Positions 33,021 to 40,842 of a stretch of 40,842 bases of DNA are shown piece by piece; position 1 is the first letter of the stretch, and each line of letters begins with the position of its first letter. Below the pieces are notes generated by a model. That model was not told where the DNA came from. It did no database searches and saw only the letters and a program-made list of their open reading frames with translations. The stretch spans positions 1 to 40,842 of the forward strand of contig JAETUM010000024.1 of NCBI GenBank assembly GCA_021768625.1. Reading direction: 5' to 3'. Source of the stretch: Candidatus Stoquefichus sp. GTDB taxonomy: Bacteria > Bacillota_I > Bacilli_A > Erysipelotrichales > Coprobacillaceae. Position numbers and translations under genes: made by a program.

Positions 33021-35111
33021 TTATTTCGCTATAATAGCAAGACAAACTCCACCTATAGTTAATTTTCCATCTTTCACTTGATATTTTTCATCATGATAAA
33101 TAACTTGATAGCCTTCAGCTATTGTCACATCAAAACTATCAGGAGAAGGGTTAAGATAGACAATAATATCACTATACTCTCCTTGATCTTGGTGAAGTTG
33201 ATATTTAATCATACGATGTTCAATATTTTCCATAGATATATTTTGTCTCATTGTTTCATAGTCACTATATCTAAAACATGGATTATTTTTTCTTAAACGA
33301 ATAAGAAACTTAACAAACTCTACTGTTTTAATTTCAGCATCTCTTCGTTTCCAATCAAGTGCATTAACTTGATCACCTGCATTATAAGTGTTTTCAAGAC
33401 CACCCTTTGTTCTAAAGAACTCTTGTCCACTATGAATAAATGGAATGCCTTGAGATAGGATAATAGCAGCTAATGCTAATCTTAATCTTTTTTTCTTGAT
33501 TTCATCACTTTCATCATAATTAGAAATTTGTAATTTATCATATGTTGTAGCATTATCATGACATTCTACATAATTAATAGATTGTGAAATATTATCAAAC
33601 ATATCAAAATTACACATTGCTCTTATAGCATCATTTGTTTTATAAGTATCTCCTGAAAAATAACCTTTTGATTCCATTTGATTTGTTCCTCTTAATGTAT
33701 CTCTAAAGAAATCATTGAAAAAGCCAATTTCTGGAACTTGTCTGTTATTTTGAATAGTTGTACGTTTATTTTCATCTATAGCAGTCATCATGTTCCATCC
33801 TTCACCATATATCATGAATGACGGATCAATACTTTTGCATTGCTGATCAATTAATTTCATCGTATCTATATCTATTAGACCCATAAGATCAAAACGAAAA
33901 CCATCAATACCATAAAGGACTTGCCATCTTTTACACATATCTAATATATATTTTCTACACATTTTAGCTGTTGTATTCACATCATTACCACACCATGAAC
34001 CATTAGAAAGATTTCCATCAGCATATCTTCTAAAAAAGTAATGTGGAACAGTTTTTTCTAAAGCATTTTGATTAACATCATGCATATGATTATAAACAAC
34101 ATCTAAAACAACACGTATACCTCTTGAATGAAGTGCAGCAATCATCTTTTTAGCCTCTATTATTCGCTTATACCCATCTTCTGAATCTGTTACATAGCTT
34201 CCTTCAGTAACATTGTATTGTGCTGGATCATATCCCCAATTATAAATTTCTAAAGGATTCTTTTCATCTACTGTTGCAAAATCGTTAATTGGCATTAATT
34301 GTAAATGTGTTATTCCTAAATTTGTTAAGTAGTCTAAACCTGTTGAATATCCACAATCAGTTGCTGTCCCTTCTTCAGTAAATGCTAAGAATTTTCCTTT
34401 ATTTTTCATTGCACTTGATTCTGACATTGAAAAATCTCTTACACTTGTTTCATAAATAATAGCATCTGTTTTTTGTTTCATAGGTGGTAAATCATAATCT
34501 TGAACCTTTACTTTATCTAAATCTACAATAATGTTTGTTCTACCATTAGAAGATGATGAATAAGCATATGGATCCATTGTGATTTCATAATTACCAGCAT
34601 GTTTTACTAAATAAAAATATTGAGCATTTTCTAAATCACCATCAACACTATAATGATAAACTCCTTTATCTCCTCTTGTCATTGGATAAAGATATTCTTG
34701 ATTACCTTTAATAATTTTTAAAATAATACCTGTTGATAAAGGTGACCAAACTTTAAAACTACATTTTTCTTTTGTATAAGTACATCCTAAGTCATCTCCA
34801 TCATAATAATAAATATCATCAAACTCTTTACACATAGATAACTTTGAAAAGTCTAAAAAACAAGTTAATCCATAAGCATCTAATATCTTATATACTCTTC
34901 CTACCTCAAATGTCGTATGTAAAGCATATTCTTGAAAATTTGAATTTGAGCTTTCTAAAGCATCTCCCTGAAGCAAGGTAATCTTATCTGTCCATAAATC
35001 TTTTAAATAAAATTTACTACTAATCCCATTATAATAATTCTTTGAAAGATATACTCTAATTTCATTAAAATTAACTGTATATGCTTTCATTCTCACTGCT
35101 GATTCTTCCAT
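33021..35111 (-). CDS. pulA: Type I pullulanase (glycogen/starch debranching enzyme)
   Basis: A 696-residue GH13 enzyme that cleaves alpha-1,6 branch points. It has an N-terminal beta domain, a CBM48-like module (about 125-200) and the catalytic barrel. The type I pullulanase signature YNWGYDP is present, with the GH13 motifs DVVYNH, GFRFDLMG (nucleophile Asp), GEGWNM (acid Glu) and VECHDN. There is no signal peptide, so it acts inside the cell on glycogen, fitting glgB and glgP upstream. AAGGAGG lies 5 nt before the ATG. A terminator and a probable promoter separate it from glgP. Confidence 0.95.
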   Translation of the reverse strand: MEESAVRMKAYTVNFNEIRVYLSKNYYNGISSKFYLKDLWTDKITLLQGDALESSNSNFQEYALHTTFEVGRVYKILDAYGLTCFLDFSKLSMCKEFDDIYYYDGDDLGCTYTKEKCSFKVWSPLSTGIILKIIKGNQEYLYPMTRGDKGVYHYSVDGDLENAQYFYLVKHAGNYEITMDPYAYSSSSNGRTNIIVDLDKVKVQDYDLPPMKQKTDAIIYETSVRDFSMSESSAMKNKGKFLAFTEEGTATDCGYSTGLDYLTNLGITHLQLMPINDFATVDEKNPLEIYNWGYDPAQYNVTEGSYVTDSEDGYKRIIEAKKMIAALHSRGIRVVLDVVYNHMHDVNQNALEKTVPHYFFRRYADGNLSNGSWCGNDVNTTAKMCRKYILDMCKRWQVLYGIDGFRFDLMGLIDIDTMKLIDQQCKSIDPSFMIYGEGWNMMTAIDENKRTTIQNNRQVPEIGFFNDFFRDTLRGTNQMESKGYFSGDTYKTNDAIRAMCNFDMFDNISQSINYVECHDNATTYDKLQISNYDESDEIKKKRLRLALAAIILSQGIPFIHSGQEFFRTKGGLENTYNAGDQVNALDWKRRDAEIKTVEFVKFLIRLRKNNPCFRYSDYETMRQNISMENIEHRMIKYQLHQDQGEYSDIIVYLNPSPDSFDVTIAEGYQVIYHDEKYQVKDGKLTIGGVCLAIIAK

Positions 35112-35140
35112 ATGCTCCTCCTTATATAGGCTATAAACTC

Positions 35141-35184
35141 AAAAAAGCGAAACTAACAAGATGTTCTTCGCTTTACTTAGTATA
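35141..35184 (-). promoter_or_regulatory. pulA promoter -10 and 5'-end hairpin
   Basis: TATACT (35184-35179) is a likely -10 with no strong -35. Transcription would start near 35172, almost exactly at a perfect 8-bp stem AAAGCGAA (35174-35167) with TTCGCTTT (35151-35144). Further U residues follow, 30 nt before the pulA start. It can be read as an attenuator, a second terminator after glgP, or a 5'-protecting stem. Confidence 0.45.
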
Positions 35185-35269
35185 TCATAGAACCATAATA
35201 AATGAAACCAAAAAACATTGATTTCCTTTTTGTTCGTTTTTTATAAACAAACCCTTTTATCAATATAAA

Positions 35270-35301
35270 TTAAAAAAGCAAGGCCTGGGTAGCCTCACTT
35301 T
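35270..35301 (-). terminator. Terminator of the glgB-glgP operon
   Basis: A 10-bp stem with two G-U pairs joins 35301-35292 to 35284-35275 around a 7-nt loop and is followed by a U-run. It lies 8 nt past the glgP stop codon. Between it and the pulA -10 the sequence is AT-rich with only a 6-bp inverted repeat near 35229-35251. Confidence 0.85.
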
Positions 35302-35308
35302 CTTTGTT

Positions 35309-37705
35309 TTATCTTTTTACTCTATCTAATTTCCAGATATCAGCAACATAATCTTCAATTGTACGATCTGAAGAGAAATATCCTGATTGAGCAATATTAA
35401 TTAAACATATTTTTGCCCAACGTTGTTTATCTTGATAAAGTGTATTGACTTTTTCTTGAGCAGCAACATAAGCTTCAAAATCAGCAAATAAGAAATATTC
35501 ATCATTTCTATTCATTAATTCATCAAAGATCATTCTAAATTCTTCTCTTGATTCATGGAAACTTCCATCAACTAATGAATCTACAACACGTTTGATTTTT
35601 GGATTATTGTTGTAATAGTCCCAAGCATTATATTGACCATGTTGTCTTAAATTATTAACCTCGTTATCTTTTAAACCAAAGATAATAATATTATCATCAC
35701 CAACACGTTCAGCAATTTCAACATTAGCTCCATCCAATGTACCAAGTGTTAATGCTCCGTTCATCATAAACTTCATATTTCCTGTACCACTTGCTTCTTT
35801 ACCAGCTGTTGAAATTTGTTCTGAAACATCAGCAGCAGGCATAATTTTTTCAGCAATTGTTACACCGTAGTTTTCAATAAATACAACTTTTAAATATTCA
35901 TTTGTTTCTGGATCATTATTTACAACATCTGCAACACTATTAATAAGTTTAATAACTTTCTTTGCAAAATAATATGCAGGTGCAGCTTTTGCTCCAAAAA
36001 TGAATGTTCTAGGTTGGATTCTAAATTCTGAATTTGCTTTCATTTCTTGATACAAATATATAACATGCATAATGTTTAATAATTGTCGTTTATAAGCATG
36101 TAATCTTTTTACTTGTATATCAAAGATACTATTTGGATTAACAGCAATGCCATTATGCTCTAAGATATAATCAGCTAATATTTGCTTTCTTTGTTGTTTG
36201 ATGTTTAAGAATTTACCTTGAACAATTGAATCATCAGCATATTCCATTAATTTTTCTAATTGTTCTGGATGTTTTATCCAATCATTACCAATTGTTTCAT
36301 TAATTAATGATGACAACTCTGGATTTGAATAAGCTAACCATCTTCTATGTGTAATACCATTTGTTTTGTTGTTAAACTTATTAGGATATAAGAAATTGAA
36401 ATCTTTCATTTCTTGTTCCATTAATATTTGTGTATGAAGTCTTGCCACACCATTAACACTAAAACTTCCAGCGATTGCTAAATGTGCCATATGAACTTGA
36501 CCATCTTTAATAATCATAACTCTATTTAATAAATCATCATCATGATCACTTGCATTTTTAACATATCCTATGAATCTTCTATTGATTTCTTCAATAATTT
36601 GATAAATTCTTGGTAATAATGATTGCATTGTAGAAATTGGCCATTTTTCTAATGCTTCTGATAAAATTGTATGATTTGTATAAGCACAAGTATTTTGTGT
36701 AATATGCCATGCATCATCCCATTCCATATCATATTCATCAATTAATATTCTCATTAATTCAGGTATAACCAATACTGGATGAGTATCATTTAATTGAATG
36801 ACATTCTTTTCATGGAAGTTTTCTAAAGATGGATACACTCTTAAATGTGCTCTTACAATAGAACGAACACCAGCAGCTACAAAGAAATACTGTTGTTTTA
36901 AACGTAATGTTCTTCCAGCAAGTGTTGAATCATCTGGATATAAGTTTTGACAAATATCACGAACTTCTTGTGCATATTGTCTAAAATCCTTATTTGATGG
37001 AATATTATCACTTGGTTCTGCATGCCATAAACGCAATGTATTTGTTACTGTTGTATCATTACCTACAATTGGCATATCATATGGAACAGCACGTATACAT
37101 TCAGCATCTACATGATCCCATTTTCCAGTTTCTTCATTCCATACTGTACGTCCCCAAAACTTAACATCAACTGCATGTTTTGGTTTTCTTACTTCCCACA
37201 TATTTCCTAATTTTAACCATTGATCAGGAACTTCAATTTGATATCCATTTTCAATTTTTTGTTTAAATAATCCATATTCATAGCGAATAGTATTTCCAAA
37301 TGCAGGATAAGAAAGTGATGCTAAAGAATCCATAAAGCAAGCAGCTAATCTTCCTAAACCACCATTTCCAAGACCAGCATCAGATTCTAATTCTTCTAAA
37401 TCATGAATATTAATTCCATATTCAGCAAGTCCTTCTTTAGCAATTTCATATATTCCTAAATTCATCATATTATTAACTAATAGACGTCCAATAAGAAATT
37501 CCATTGAGAAATAATGAACTTGTTTTTGATAATTTGTCTTTGTGATCATCTTTGTCATGGCCCAATTTACTGAAGCATAGTCTCTAACCATAGATTCAAG
37601 AACCATGAATTTTTCTGTTATATGTGACTCTTCTACTGTTCTACCATATGACTCAATAATTCTCTTTGAAAACTCATATTTAAATTCTTCTTTTGTTTTA
37701 AACAT
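35309..37705 (-). CDS. glgP: Glycogen/maltodextrin phosphorylase
   Basis: A 798-residue GT35 enzyme that releases glucose 1-phosphate from alpha-1,4-glucan ends using phosphate and pyridoxal phosphate. The PLP-binding region is KEASGTGNMKFMMNGA, with the Schiff-base Lys in NMKF. Other family segments are GNGGLGRLAACFMDS near residue 110, VIQLNDTHP, NTCAYTNHT and DIQVKRLHAYKRQLLN. The length is typical. GGGGGAG precedes the ATG. It begins 10 nt after glgB, so branching enzyme and phosphorylase are made from the same transcript. Confidence 0.96.
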   Translation of the reverse strand: MFKTKEEFKYEFSKRIIESYGRTVEESHITEKFMVLESMVRDYASVNWAMTKMITKTNYQKQVHYFSMEFLIGRLLVNNMMNLGIYEIAKEGLAEYGINIHDLEELESDAGLGNGGLGRLAACFMDSLASLSYPAFGNTIRYEYGLFKQKIENGYQIEVPDQWLKLGNMWEVRKPKHAVDVKFWGRTVWNEETGKWDHVDAECIRAVPYDMPIVGNDTTVTNTLRLWHAEPSDNIPSNKDFRQYAQEVRDICQNLYPDDSTLAGRTLRLKQQYFFVAAGVRSIVRAHLRVYPSLENFHEKNVIQLNDTHPVLVIPELMRILIDEYDMEWDDAWHITQNTCAYTNHTILSEALEKWPISTMQSLLPRIYQIIEEINRRFIGYVKNASDHDDDLLNRVMIIKDGQVHMAHLAIAGSFSVNGVARLHTQILMEQEMKDFNFLYPNKFNNKTNGITHRRWLAYSNPELSSLINETIGNDWIKHPEQLEKLMEYADDSIVQGKFLNIKQQRKQILADYILEHNGIAVNPNSIFDIQVKRLHAYKRQLLNIMHVIYLYQEMKANSEFRIQPRTFIFGAKAAPAYYFAKKVIKLINSVADVVNNDPETNEYLKVVFIENYGVTIAEKIMPAADVSEQISTAGKEASGTGNMKFMMNGALTLGTLDGANVEIAERVGDDNIIIFGLKDNEVNNLRQHGQYNAWDYYNNNPKIKRVVDSLVDGSFHESREEFRMIFDELMNRNDEYFLFADFEAYVAAQEKVNTLYQDKQRWAKICLINIAQSGYFSSDRTIEDYVADIWKLDRVKR

Positions 37706-37715
37706 AATACTCCCC

Positions 37716-39587
37716 CTATTTGCCTTTTAACATAAATATCATACCCGAGAATGGCGCAATGTCAACTAAAATCGAATTTTCTTTGCCTAGAACCGCAACT
37801 TTTTGCGATTTTATTGCACGTTTATTTACAAAATTGCTACCAGTATAATAATCTGTATCTGAATTAATAATCTCTTTATAAGTTCCAGCAACTGGTACTG
37901 GTATACGATAACCCTTATGTGTATTTCCAACAAAATTCATAACACAAACTAATAAATCTCCATCAGGAGCTTTTCTTGCATAAGCAAAAACACTCTGATT
38001 ATAATCATCGACTACTAACCATTCAAATCCTTCTGGATAATAATCATATTGATATAAAGCTGGATGTTTTAAAATCAAATGATTTAAGTCTCTAAAATAT
38101 CTATGAAATGAATCATGTTGAGGATATTTTAAGAGTACCCATCCTAAAGCCTTTTTTTCATCCCATTCTTTATATTCTGCAAGTTCATTTCCCATAAAAT
38201 TAAGTTTTTTACCAGGATGTGTCATCATATAAAGATATAAAGCCTTACATTGTGCAAATTTTTGATCATTATTTCCCCACATTTTATCTAGAATTGTTCC
38301 TTTACTATGAACAACCTCATCATGTGAAAATGGTAAAATATAATTTTCTTTATAGAAATACATCATAGAAAATGTTAATTTATTATGTGTATCTGGGTAT
38401 TGTCTATATATTGGATCCTTCTTAAAGTAAGCAAGTGTGTCATTCATCCATCCTAAATCCCACTTATAATCAAAACCTAGTCCACCTGCATGAGGTGCTC
38501 TTGTGACATTTGGATAATCTGTTGAGTCTTCGGCTATCAACATAACACCAGGATATAGTCCATTCATATGTGAGTTCATACGTTTCATGAACTCAATTGC
38601 CCCATCATTAACGCCTCTTTCTTTATCTCCTTTCCAATAGATTAAATTACTAATTGCATCAAAGCGAATTCCATCTATATGGAAATAATCAGCCCAAAAA
38701 TGTACTGCTGACATTAAGAAACTTCTTACTTCTTCTCTACCTAAATCAAAATAGCAACTATCCCATTCTGTATATCTAAGATTAATATCTGGGTACTCAT
38801 AAACAAATCCACCATCAAATTGATGTAATCCATGTCCATCCTTAACAAAGTGTGCAGGCACAAAGTCCATAATAACACCTATATTATTTTTATGACAGGC
38901 ATTAATAAATGCCATTAATTGTTTAGGATGTCCGTATCGACTTGTTGCACTATAATAACCTGTTGGTTGATATCCCCATGAACCATCAAATGGAAATTCA
39001 TTAAGTGGCATGAGTTCAATATGTGAATAACCATTTTCAACAACATAAGGTATAATTTGGTCTATCATTTCTTCATAACTATAGAACTCACCATCTTCTT
39101 CATCTGTAAAGTCCTTTTTCATTTTCCATGAACCAATATTTGCCTCATAAATGTTGAGAACTCTATCAAAGTTCTTTGTACGTTTATTGAGCCATCTTTT
39201 ATCAGCCCATTTATATCCATCAATATTAAAAACCTTTGAGGCTGTTCCAGGACGTAATTCACTAAAGAATGCATAAGGGTCAGCTCTATCAACTAATGAG
39301 CCACTAGGTGTCTCGATACGATATTTATATGTATCATATTGTTTAAGTTTTGGAATAAATAATGTATATATACCTCCATCTGTATATTTCTCCATATAGT
39401 GATTTTCACCATTCCAATTATTAAAGTCTCCTACAACTTGTACACTCCTCGCATTAGGTGCGTACACTGTAAAGCGAACACCTCTTTGTTTATTGACTGT
39501 CTCAATATGTGCTCCAAATACTTTATAAATCTGTAAACAGTTTCCTTCGTGGAATAACTGAATTAAAAAATTATCTAATTGTGCCAT
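37716..39587 (-). CDS. glgB: 1,4-alpha-glucan branching enzyme
   Basis: Starting at ATG 39587, with AAGGGG 7 nt upstream, the protein has 623 residues (MAQLDNFLIQ). It transfers alpha-1,4-glucan segments to form alpha-1,6 branches in glycogen. A CBM48 module (FTVYAPNARSVQVVGDFNNW) precedes the GH13 barrel, which has the catalytic Asp in DGIRFDAISN, the Glu in MLIAEDSTDYP and the stabilising FSHDEVVHSKGT. A C-terminal beta domain ends the chain. No glgC, glgD or glgA lies in the window, so synthesis genes must be elsewhere or the enzyme remodels maltodextrin. TATAAT near 39612-39617 is a probable -10. Confidence 0.95.
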   Translation of the reverse strand: MAQLDNFLIQLFHEGNCLQIYKVFGAHIETVNKQRGVRFTVYAPNARSVQVVGDFNNWNGENHYMEKYTDGGIYTLFIPKLKQYDTYKYRIETPSGSLVDRADPYAFFSELRPGTASKVFNIDGYKWADKRWLNKRTKNFDRVLNIYEANIGSWKMKKDFTDEEDGEFYSYEEMIDQIIPYVVENGYSHIELMPLNEFPFDGSWGYQPTGYYSATSRYGHPKQLMAFINACHKNNIGVIMDFVPAHFVKDGHGLHQFDGGFVYEYPDINLRYTEWDSCYFDLGREEVRSFLMSAVHFWADYFHIDGIRFDAISNLIYWKGDKERGVNDGAIEFMKRMNSHMNGLYPGVMLIAEDSTDYPNVTRAPHAGGLGFDYKWDLGWMNDTLAYFKKDPIYRQYPDTHNKLTFSMMYFYKENYILPFSHDEVVHSKGTILDKMWGNNDQKFAQCKALYLYMMTHPGKKLNFMGNELAEYKEWDEKKALGWVLLKYPQHDSFHRYFRDLNHLILKHPALYQYDYYPEGFEWLVVDDYNQSVFAYARKAPDGDLLVCVMNFVGNTHKGYRIPVPVAGTYKEIINSDTDYYTGSNFVNKRAIKSQKVAVLGKENSILVDIAPFSGMIFMLKGK

Positions 39588-39673
39588 AATTAAACCCCTT
39601 TCATATAGATTATTATACATGATTTTTTATTAAAATGCATTATATTCATAGTCTATAATAAAATCTTATCACT

Positions 39674-40660
39674 CTATTTAACAATGACCTCTTTAATATC
39701 TTTTAATATAATAGAATAAGTTCCATCCTCTTCTTTTCTCTTTTCTAAATGATTTCCATCTAAATATTCATCAATAGGAAGACTCACCTCTATATCATCG
39801 TCTAATACTAATTTACACATATCCATAGCAGTTGTTGAAATGCTTTGGATCTTATCCTCTTCATTAATTCCCAAGTCTTTCAACATTAATTCACTTTCCT
39901 CTTGTGCTTGATAATCTTTTTCTAATACCTTTTTCACAATTTCCAAAGGTTTAACTGGTTGATGAGTTTCAATCTTTTCATTAATTTCTTGTTTCATTAA
40001 TGGTAATGCTTTTCCATCATTAACATTATATATATCATCCATTTTCTTTATAACCTTTTTCATAGTATTAAACTTTTGTTTATCTGTTAGCTGTTCTTCA
40101 CCTTTAATCCATTGAGGGTTTAAATAATAATCATTTTTACCATCAATCATATATTTTTTTTCAATTAAATATAATTGCTTTGTATCCACATTTATAATAA
40201 CTGCTTCATCTACAGTAGAGCCAGCTGTTGGCAAAACTTGTTGTTTAGTAATACGAACAACACCTTCTTCTACTACACTCATAGGAATTGTACGATAGTT
40301 CAACTTTAAAATAACAATATACTTTTCCCCATCTTTAATACAATCAACAAACAAAACATTACAATTAGGCATTTCTTCTATAACTGCGCCTAATTGATAT
40401 AATTGGTCTGTTATATCATGAGCTTGTTTAATAAAGTTTTCTTCACTTTCTAACATTTGATCACTTCTTAACATTAGTTCATGCATAGAACCAACTATTA
40501 ATTCTTTCATTGTTGATGATGTTAAAGTTTTTTCTAACTTCTTATGATAATAGTCTATAGACGTTTCATTTAAATCCACAAATGATGTAGAATGAAATAT
40601 CTTTCTATGTTCAAAATCTAACATATGCATAAGTATTTTATTAATAATTATTGTATTCAT
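39674..40660 (-). CDS. 37-kDa nucleoid-associated protein family (NdpA-like)
   Basis: A 328-residue cytoplasmic protein matching the NA37/NdpA family pattern: an N-terminal IINKILMHMLDFEHRKIFHS segment, VDLNETSIDYYHKKLEKTL, a central KYIVILKLNYRTIP and YLIEKKYMIDGKNDYYLNPQWIKG, then a helical Glu/Lys-rich end. E. coli YejK of this family copurifies with the nucleoid. Firmicutes members are mostly uncharacterised. GGGTGA lies 7-8 nt before the ATG, and TATAAT at 40685-40680 is a probable -10. It stands alone, with 86 bp to glgB. Confidence 0.8.
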   Translation of the reverse strand: MNTIIINKILMHMLDFEHRKIFHSTSFVDLNETSIDYYHKKLEKTLTSSTMKELIVGSMHELMLRSDQMLESEENFIKQAHDITDQLYQLGAVIEEMPNCNVLFVDCIKDGEKYIVILKLNYRTIPMSVVEEGVVRITKQQVLPTAGSTVDEAVIINVDTKQLYLIEKKYMIDGKNDYYLNPQWIKGEEQLTDKQKFNTMKKVIKKMDDIYNVNDGKALPLMKQEINEKIETHQPVKPLEIVKKVLEKDYQAQEESELMLKDLGINEEDKIQSISTTAMDMCKLVLDDDIEVSLPIDEYLDGNHLEKRKEEDGTYSIILKDIKEVIVK

Positions 40661-40744
40661 TTTTCTTCACCCGTCCAAGATTATATCATATTTCTTTCAT
40701 CAAATTAAGAAATACTTTATAATCTTAGATGAGATAATATGAAG

Positions 40745-40840
40745 TGACCTCCTAGTTGCCAAAACGTGGATTACGATTCATAATAAGAATGAAAAAATCA
40801 AAATTATGAAAGTCGATACCATAACGACAATAGGAGGTCA
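40745..40840. repeat. 10-bp inverted repeat bounding 96 bp at the right edge
   Basis: TGACCTCCTA (40745-40754) and TAGGAGGTCA (40831-40840) are perfect inverted repeats; with one bulged G the pairing extends to GTTG/CAA. The right arm contains AGGAGG two bases before the window end, so a plus-strand gene may start just outside and its ribosome site could be hidden by the left arm. TATAAT at 40718-40723 could be its promoter. A small transposable element end is another reading. No gene lies in 40661-40842. Confidence 0.5.
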
Positions 40841-40842
40841 CA

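Noticed and set aside
35229-35251. TTTGTT/AACAAA inverted repeat upstream of pulA as a cre site.
   Set aside because: It lacks the TG at the left end and the central spacing of the cre consensus.

Overview
The window is AT-rich, Firmicutes-type DNA: strong AGGAGG ribosome sites, consensus sigma-A promoters, and U-tailed hairpin terminators after most operons. The gene content fits a gut-dwelling Erysipelotrichia-like bacterium (Coprobacillus/Faecalibacillus type): non-LPXTG sorting signals, a BceAB-type peptide module, glycogen metabolism, a GH16 laminarinase-like enzyme and a GH25 muramidase. The taxonomic placement is inference. There are 28 protein genes plus one leader peptide. No rRNA, tRNA, CRISPR array or prophage was seen.

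Layout. 1-116 is the terminal end of an IS3/IS150-type element cut by the window edge. 176-4483 (-) is a giant secreted surface protein with about 36 Asp-rich 12-residue repeats and a structured 5' leader. 4827-6349 (-) holds a formate/nitrite-type channel and a GNAT acetyltransferase. 6471-7229 (+) is a HAD phosphatase. 7302-10938 (+) is the aspartate-pathway operon hom-lysC-asd, preceded by an Ile-rich leader peptide and an intrinsic terminator that together look like a transcription attenuator.

10974-18255 (-) is an envelope-stress block. In transcription order it holds an unknown helical protein, a WYL regulator, a response regulator, an intramembrane-sensing histidine kinase, a BceR-type operator, an ABC ATPase and permease, a terminator, then an ECF sigma factor with a sigma-W-like promoter of its own and a probable anti-sigma factor. 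18400-22735 (-) encodes secreted proteins: a transglutaminase/leucine-rich-repeat protein, a GH25 muramidase and a small coiled-coil protein.

22797-25587 has a DegV protein diverging from a YigZ/IMPACT protein through overlapping -35 boxes, then a Mn2+ (yybP-ykoY) riboswitch controlling mntP, then a shortened relative of dimeric dUTPases. 25712-28855 (-) is a wall-anchored GH16 enzyme with a CcpA cre site at its promoter. 29003-39587 (-) is glgB-glgP, a terminator, then pulA-pth-mfd: glycogen branching, phosphorolysis and debranching next to peptidyl-tRNA hydrolase and the transcription-repair coupling factor. 39674-40660 (-) is a nucleoid-associated protein. The right edge carries a 10-bp inverted repeat whose second arm is a Shine-Dalgarno-like sequence.

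The signals most worth following are the Ile-rich attenuator, the two-layer stress circuit (BceR box plus ECF autopromoter plus WYL regulator), the structured adhesin leader and the degenerate dUTPase-like protein. Start codons were chosen by ribosome-site spacing, so several genes are shorter than their longest open frame.
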